From Nymphaea colorata (Eukaryota; Streptophyta; Magnoliopsida; Nymphaeales; Nymphaeaceae): DNA of 64,000 bases. The DNA is taken from positions 9,458,204-9,522,203 of the forward strand of contig NC_045139.1 in the NCBI RefSeq assembly GCF_008831285.2, read 5' to 3'. The translations under genes were made by a program, and so were the position numbers. The notes under the pieces were generated by a model. The model did no database searches. It worked only from the letters and a program-made list of their open reading frames with translations, and had not been told where the DNA came from. Position 1 is the stretch's first letter, and each line of letters opens with the position of its first letter. This document shows positions 58,236-64,000 of the stretch, one piece after another.

Positions 58236-58625
58236 ATAATTGAGCTCGTTCTCTGCCAGGCCATGCTTGGCACAACTCAAAAAACATGACTTTGAGCTGA
58301 GTTCGAACTCGAGGGTATCTTCAGGGAACAGGATCGAACTTGACTCTACTATACAGTGTCAAGCTTGAGCTCGAATCGCTTTACTCATTTACATTAACCT
58401 GTCACATTTTTTTTTACTTGTTTAACAGGTGAACTTGTTTAAACCAGTTTTATGTAGTCAAACAAGCCTTGCTTGCATGAATTGAGTTCCATCAAATCAA
58501 ACTCAACCTGTTAAGCGATTCAAGTATGAATTTAAACTCGAGCTCGACCCATTTATGAACGAGTTTTACTCCAGTCATGTTTTTTGGAGCGAGTACTAGT
58601 CAAGCCGAGTCATTGTGTAGCCTTA
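58236..58625. mobile_element. Old hAT-like MITE, fourth copy, left end lost
   Basis: GAGCTCG words as in the others, ends GTGTAGCCTTAATT; the TAGGGCTG start is missing. Confidence 0.45.
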
Positions 58626-59666
58626 ATTAGGAGGCAAGTTAAATTCTCAGTAGTTCCATCTTTTGAAATGGACATACCGCTATCAGATCATGTTGATCTA
58701 CCTGGTAGGGTACCATGTTGGCATTGGATTTATGGCATTAATTGGGGCTTTTTTTTTATTAGCAGATATGAGCATGGCATAGATACTTAGCACCATCTAC
58801 ACAAAGTCTAGGGTGTTCAAGACTTTTGTGGGTCAGATCCATATGACAACTGTGTTCCTTTTAGTTATAATGCACCCGATTCCGAGTAAGGCCTGGTGTT
58901 TTAAGGGGCCAATATATTCGGTTCTTATCGTGTCTTAGGTTTTAAAAAAGATTCCAGATTTTGTATATAATATATTTTTTTAAGTAATCAATTGGCATCT
59001 TTTCAAGAATTGATATGATGCTCCTAAATAAATTTCCTGGCGTGGCTTGATTTGTTAAATGTCTAAACACATGCAGAATATATAATCAAGAGCCGTTATT
59101 TGTTCATTTGTAAGGAAGGAGAAAGAAACTTCATGAGAAATATCATGCGTGGGGGATTTGCAAGGTTTGTGATGGAGATTTCCTTGTACATGTAATGAAG
59201 TTGAGGAACCATTTTGTTTTCCTTTCTCTTTCTTCTTATTTTTCTTGTTTCGGCACAATTAATTTGGACAAATTACTATTTTAGTATTAGTCTTAAAACT
59301 ATGAAAAAAATGGTTAGTCTTAAACCTATGAAAACCACAAGTATATGAACATCAAAAACTAAAATAATTTCACATTCCCAATCGCAACTATCCTTGCCTC
59401 GTAATGATCAAATCATGAGATATAAGCATAAGTCCTAGAATATGAATCGCAACCATCGAAACCATATTTCTGAATTTCGAATGCAAACCACTGCACTTAA
59501 ACAAGCATGTTGAGCGATCATATAAAAATTGTTGGGATCTTCTAATAATAAGAAAATGAGTTTATGTAAGTTGATGCGAGAAAGCATGCTAACCTACAAT
59601 CATAACGCTGCAATATCATTTGAAAACAAACTAACAATTATATTTAAACCAAGAACACCAAGCCAA
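58626..59666. repeat. 3' flank of copy 7
   Basis: Matches the flanks of copies 4 and 5, including GATTTCCTTGTACATG near 59177. No gene. CAAGCCAA at 59659-59666 is the left target duplication of the hAT element. Confidence 0.65.
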
Positions 59667-60134
59667 CTATGTCACCGCGGTACGGCATATTGACCTACCG
59701 GTACCAAACCAAGTTTACCCGAAAAAAATGTTTTAAAACCAAATTCTTCTCACCCGTTGAAGTCTCACACCACCAACTTACAAACATTGTGAGCGAAAAT
59801 ATTCTTATATGTTAGTTTCTTATTCCAGATTTTTTCGATACAGGACTAAAGAAGCTTCTTTATAACTTATAAAGAAGCTTCTTTAGTCCTGTCTGAAACA
59901 GGAAACTAATATATAACAATGTTTCCACTTTTCATGTATTGTAAGTCATTGTGAAGGTTCATTTTTATGATATGGTGTTTTTTCTCTTCAAAATTTATAA
60001 TTTTTTTAATTAAAAAATTAACTTTATTGCATAAAATTTACACCGTACCCGTACCATAAATTTCAAAAACGCCGTACCAGTACCCGTTTTCCCGTACCCG
60101 TACCAGCACCCGTACTCGTACCCAGGTGACATAG
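59667..60134. mobile_element. hAT-type MITE in the 3' end of copy 7
   Basis: Perfect 10-bp inverted ends, CTATGTCACC and GGTGACATAG, and a perfect 8-bp duplication CAAGCCAA (59659-59666, 60135-60142). The subterminal parts are rich in GTACC/GGTAC words (GTACCCGTACC at about 60090). No ORF of its own. The reading frame of copy 7 runs on into it. Confidence 0.92.
59840..59892. repeat. Perfect hairpin, 26-bp arms
   Basis: Arms 59840-59865 and 59867-59892 are exact inverted repeats around a single C. Each arm also contains the palindrome AAAGAAGCTTCTTT. Confidence 0.95.
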
Positions 60135-60142
60135 CAAGCCAA

Positions 60143-60673
60143 TTTGCACAAGTCCAGCGACCGGAGCCAAGTTGGATCGGCAGGTTGGGCAGGTGTAAGT
60201 TTCAGGGGACAACCACTTGGAGAGACACGAATGATGGTAGGTATCGTGGCATGTGGTGACAACGATGTGATCGGCAGCATATGGCACAGTCATCAGCGCA
60301 AGGCCCTCGAGGAACTGATCGCAGCCATGTTCGCCACTGGGTTCACCACCCTCTTCATCACTTATCTCCATCGTCCATTCTACATGGATGTCCAGAGAAA
60401 TTTTCCAAATAGATGGGTCATCGTACCTTGCCAATTCCATCTTGTTCATAATGGTTTTAGCATCCTAGCTTTTACCCTCTCTGCGAATACTTGGTGATGA
60501 TCTTTCGCTCATAGCATCATTGGGTCTTTGTCACCTTACCATCTTCCCTGATGACCTTCAATATATCTTTCAGGAAGAACTCTATCTTTACTAGGAACAT
60601 GCTGCCTGTTGGGTGAATAGCTTCGGGTGCCTCATTCTGCAGTGATGCCCTGCACTTCAACGTCAATCTCCAT
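60143..60673 (-). pseudogene. RING-H2 family, copy 7, pseudogene
   Basis: The start MEIDVEVQGI (ATG at 60673) is shifted by a lost base after 13 codons. The continuing frame reads FLVKIEFFLKDILKV, then a TGA where the Cys-Tyr block should be (about 60517). About 35 codons including the DMDMDP block are deleted. The second half (from 60449) reads SGEHGCDQFLEG, and a frame slip with a deletion removes the first Cys pair. The rest of the RING is readable: TTCHDTYHHSC, KWL, CPTCRSNLAP. Its 3' end lost the normal stop by a small deletion, and a hAT element follows. Closest to copies 4 and 5. Confidence 0.87.
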
Positions 60674-61329
60674 CTCTTGGATAAGAAGAAAGAAATGGTT
60701 GGTAGAAGAAGTCTAAGGTTTTTTTTTTTTCTCATTTATTGGGGTAAGGACATTGGGCTTCCTCAAGTCAGCTACTTATAGGCCATTATGACTAAATTAA
60801 TAAGTGGAGATGCCTTCGAAGTTTTTATTGGTAGACTTAGATGAAAAGAACAAATATTGATGTGGTTTAAACCATAGCCATAAACATTGTGCCTTTAAAA
60901 AAATTTTATAAATCAGTAAAAAGAAGTCAGTGATTTAAAACTTTAAAAAGATACCATTAAAAAAAAAAACAAAATGAAAAAAAATTGAAACGCTTTTCTA
61001 TTTTGAGAGTTTTTTCATTTCTTATAATGACAAACTGCTTGTATGCCATTTTTTTCATTTTTATTTGTTGCTTTTTTTTTTTTATGTTGGCATCATTAAT
61101 TTCTTACATATTTAAATTTTTCCTAATTTTTAGGTTTTGAAATAGTTTCTGATTTTTGTACATACTTTGTTTTAAGAAATCAATGTTATCTTAAATAAAT
61201 TGCCTGACATATCAATCTATGGTCCTTTGAAAACCACTTTTTGTCAATTCAACCAGCCCTGCTACCATACTTAGTCGAACCAAACTAGTGTGCATGTCTT
61301 TTGCACCCACCCCCAAAGAAATCAGTTTT
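60674..61329. repeat. 5' flank of copy 7
   Basis: The upstream block (GGCCATTATGACTAAATTAA) is near 60781, followed by T-rich tracts. Matches 51184-51900. No gene. Confidence 0.65.
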
Positions 61330-61337
61330 GGTGTGGT

Positions 61338-63173
61338 TAGGGCTGAACAGGAGCCGAGTCGAGCCCAAGCTCGGTCAGCTCGAACTCGGCTCGACTAAAT
61401 AAGACACAAGCTCGACTCGACTCGAACTCGATTATAGCTCGACTATCCTGGCTCAAACTCGACTCGATAGTCAATTGTTGAGCTCGAGCTCGGCTCGATT
61501 AAGCTCGTTTACTTGCATCCATTACTTGTTGAGCTCGAGCTCGACTACGGCTCGAATACGTGAAGCTCGATAAGGCTCGAACTCGTGAAGGCTCGAACTC
61601 GTGAGCTCGATTAATATTACTCATCCTTTTGCTTGAAGGTGATCCTTTAGCAATGGAAAACAAAATAAACCTATGTTACATGGAAAACAAAATAAATTTA
61701 TGTTACATTCAATTACACTGAAATTCAATTACACTGGAAAACAAAAGAAACCTATGTTACATGGAAAACAAAATAAATTTATGTTACATTCATTAGTTCT
61801 CTTGTTTGTTGTATCTCTCTTAAAAAGTTATCGTTTAACAATGGGGTTCCATCCTCCTTCCACTCACAACAGAAACACAAACTTATACGGAGGAGGAGAA
61901 GACTTCGTGAAAGGCCAAGGAGGAAGGAATCATCCCCATTAATCCCCACGGACAGAGTCAGCCTCTAATCGTTTACTCTACAGTCTGTACTGTACCCAAA
62001 TGGTACTGAAAAAAAAAAAAAAACCGACCATCGAACAGAAGGGGTAAAAAGAAAATGAAGGAGGCCGAGAGAAAGGATGACAGAGGATAACGCAGAGGTA
62101 ATCTCCCTCTCAGAGCGTGCTATGCAACCAGACCCTTGAAGGCATTCTGTTGCTTATTTTGATCTTTCTTTAGAAACTCTTCAACAGAATCCTCGATAGG
62201 GGTATTTCTCCCCCTCGTCCATACCGATCATGTTCAACTAGAACCTTCGACTAAAGGTCGACTCTGTTCTCTATCTCCCTCATTCCGATGCAGAAAACAC
62301 ACAGCCAGAAGAGATTTGCCGACACAAAGATCAGGCCCTCAGGGGTTATTTTCCTTCTCAATGAAAATAGAAAAATTGAAACCCTTCAACAGACCCTAGA
62401 CTAGTATCCTCGATAGGGGAATCTGTTTCCCTAGTCGAGTAAGGGTCGGATGAATTAGACTCTATCCTTTGTCCATTTCAGACTCATACGAAAAACACAA
62501 GATGCAATAGCACATTCGAAAGAAGATCAACTGATCTATCTATCATGCTTCGTGAAGATATCTAGCATGTTCAATAATTGAATCGAGAGTATGTTCATGT
62601 GTGCGCTTCACGGGTACCAAGGCAGAACTGAACAGACCTACTTGGATTCGAAGAACCTTTGGATCTGGCTGTTGGATAAAGCAGTGGGTTGTCCTCAGGC
62701 AACTGCAATCGGCCTTCCAATATGCAGCAGCCAGCAAGTCTACCACCAATGGAGATTCGTCGGAGAAGAGAACGAGAAGTAGAAGAGACGGAGACCGAGA
62801 GGCGAGAGAGGGAGAGTCGGCGTGGGAGAAGAGCACAGGCGAAGATTCGCCGAAGAAGCGCAGAGCACAGGTGGAGATTCGCTGGAGAAGAGAATGAGAG
62901 AAGTAGGAGAGACAGAGACCGAGAGGCGAGAGAGCTCTGAGAGGGAGAGTCGGCGTCGGAGAGGCGAGAGAGCTCAGAGAGGGAGAGTTCGCGTTGGAGA
63001 GAAAGGGAACGAAAAAAATAAAGGGAAAGAAAAGAGATTTTCCCCGCCGAGGCAGTCGAACGGGTTTTTTTAAAACCGATATGTTAATCGAGCAGAGTCG
63101 AGCTTTAACGAGTCGAGTTCAGTGAAATCGAGCTCGACTCGATTCGACTAGCTCGACTCATTGTGCAGCCCTG
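61338..63173. mobile_element. hAT-type element, 1.84 kb, non-autonomous
   Basis: The ends are inverted repeats, TAGGGCTGAACA and (from the right, inward) CAGGGCTGCACA, within a perfect 8-bp duplication GGTGTGGT at 61330-61337 and 63174-63181. Paralogous units have the empty site at 48243-48250 and 51959-51966. The terminal 250 bp on each side are made of GAGCTCG/CTCGACTCG words. No transposase is visible. The middle has a direct repeat of about 80 bp with ATGGAAAACAAAATAAA (about 61680 and 61760), a stretch at 62100-62530 with a recurring CCTCGATAGGGG, and purine-rich repeats with GAGAGGCGAGAGAG at 62790-62990. Confidence 0.9.
62543..62836 (-). other. ORF inside the hAT element, unrecognised
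   Basis: 97 codons on the reverse strand starting MLFSHADSPSLASRSPSLLL, then a mostly neutral sequence. The start lies in the GA/CT repeat block, which alone can keep a frame open. No domain is recognised. It may be a captured first exon or chance. Confidence 0.2.
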
Positions 63174-63181
63174 GGTGTGGT

Positions 63182-63948
63182 ATCTGAAGGAGGCTGAATG
63201 CAAGTCACCAAATCAAGCACGTCCTTGTCAAGTGTTGCCATTCCACTCAGCCCCATATGTACCTTTTACTATATATATAGATATATATTAACTCAAGAGG
63301 AACGTGTCCGGATAAAATCTTGGCCGTCCCTTTTGATTTTATCTGTTGGCTAAGATCCAAGAAGTTAAAGGTAGACATCGACCTTGACGGATCCATCAAG
63401 CTGGCCCAAGTCAAGTATCGGGCATTCTGCTTAGCTCCATACATACCTTTAAACTGCTGTACTAACTTGATTTCTTTTTCCTTCTTACAATTGAAGCTTT
63501 CATGTCATACACCACAACGATATGAATGGCTTCCGAAACTGAAACCATTTGGTCATCACAATTTATTTAGTACTTGAAGAATTACACAAGCGATGAATTG
63601 CACACTCCTTGTCATGTATCAATCAAATCACAACATATAAACAAAAAATCACAAGAACATGAATCGGAACCAAAATGGAAACAATTTTCTGAATTTTGTA
63701 CGCAAACGATTACCCATGTCAAGCATTTTGATCCAATGTATGTGACACAGGGATGTATGCTATGCATCACAGCTCCATATGTACTAGCACATTCTAAAGC
63801 AGCAATATCCTTTGAAAACAAACTGCAAATATATTTTACTTCTTAACCATTTGAAATATATAGCCCAAAAGCTGCAAGCAATTTTGCACGAGACAAACTT
63901 GGGGACCTGCCACTGTCAAATCCAAAGTGGTTCCCTCAGGCCACACAC
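63182..63948. repeat. CDS-less RING unit, 3' flank part
   Basis: 63182-63260 continues the 5' flank of copy 7 after the hAT. 63470-63910 matches 53215-53705. CACTGTCAAATCCAAA (about 63911) runs directly into TTCCCTCAGGCC, so the coding part is absent. No gene. Confidence 0.7.
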
Positions 63949-63966
63949 ACACACACACACACACAC

Positions 63967-64000
<34 letters not shown>
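63949..64000. repeat. (CA)n then (TA)n microsatellite at the window end
   Basis: CA run to about 63967, then TA run to the edge. Confidence 0.95.

Noticed and set aside
62601-63073. Overlapping Arg/Glu-rich ORFs on the plus strand of the hAT element
   Set aside because: Three frames are open at once over a GA-rich repeat block, which indicates composition rather than coding.
1-64000. CRISPR arrays, rRNA or tRNA genes, organelle inserts
   Set aside because: I looked for regularly spaced repeats, tRNA-like arms and ribosomal motifs; the only tandem arrays are short and of transposon or microsatellite type.

Overview
This is nuclear DNA of a flowering plant. It is AT-rich, full of nested LTR retrotransposons, and carries plant-specific gene families: a pentatricopeptide-repeat (PPR) fragment, the end of a plant UDP-glucose dehydrogenase, a plant mobile domain (PMD) ORF and RING-H2 ubiquitin ligases. 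I cannot name the species. There is no bacterial, organellar or CRISPR content.

The host content is one cluster of a small intronless RING-H2 gene family, all on the minus strand, inside a repeated genomic unit of a few kilobases. I count seven copies with coding sequence. Copies 3 (40780-41406) and 5 (50542-51183) are intact. Copy 1 (1-136) is open as far as the window shows. Copies 2 (23463-24100), 4 (46835-47475), 6 (57570-57891) and 7 (60143-60673) are broken. At least four further units (near 39.1, 45.6, 53.7 and 63.9 kb) keep both flanks but lack the coding part, as if one CDS-less version had itself been copied.

The rest is transposons. 1300-16197 is one Ty3/gypsy element of Tat type with very long LTRs, a perfect 5-bp target duplication (AGGAA), an open PMD ORF, a stub of gag joined straight to RNase H, and an integrase, but no protease or reverse transcriptase. 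Its 5' LTR is split by a 2.15-kb PIF/Harbinger-type element (1851-3997, target duplication TAA) that carries PPR and UDP-glucose dehydrogenase fragments; the 3' LTR preserves the empty site. 18184-22200 is a decayed Copia element. 27357-33112 is a minus-strand chromovirus-like gypsy element split by a 2.6-kb Tat-like solo LTR. 34850-37200 is a second Copia remnant, and 37690-38690 a LINE 3' end. In the right half, hAT-type elements with 8-bp target duplications lie at 59667-60134 and 61338-63173, with a probable one at 49329-49914; paralogous units supply the empty sites.

The RING genes are probably the only host genes still functional here. Their duplication, decay and capture by transposons is the main story of the window.
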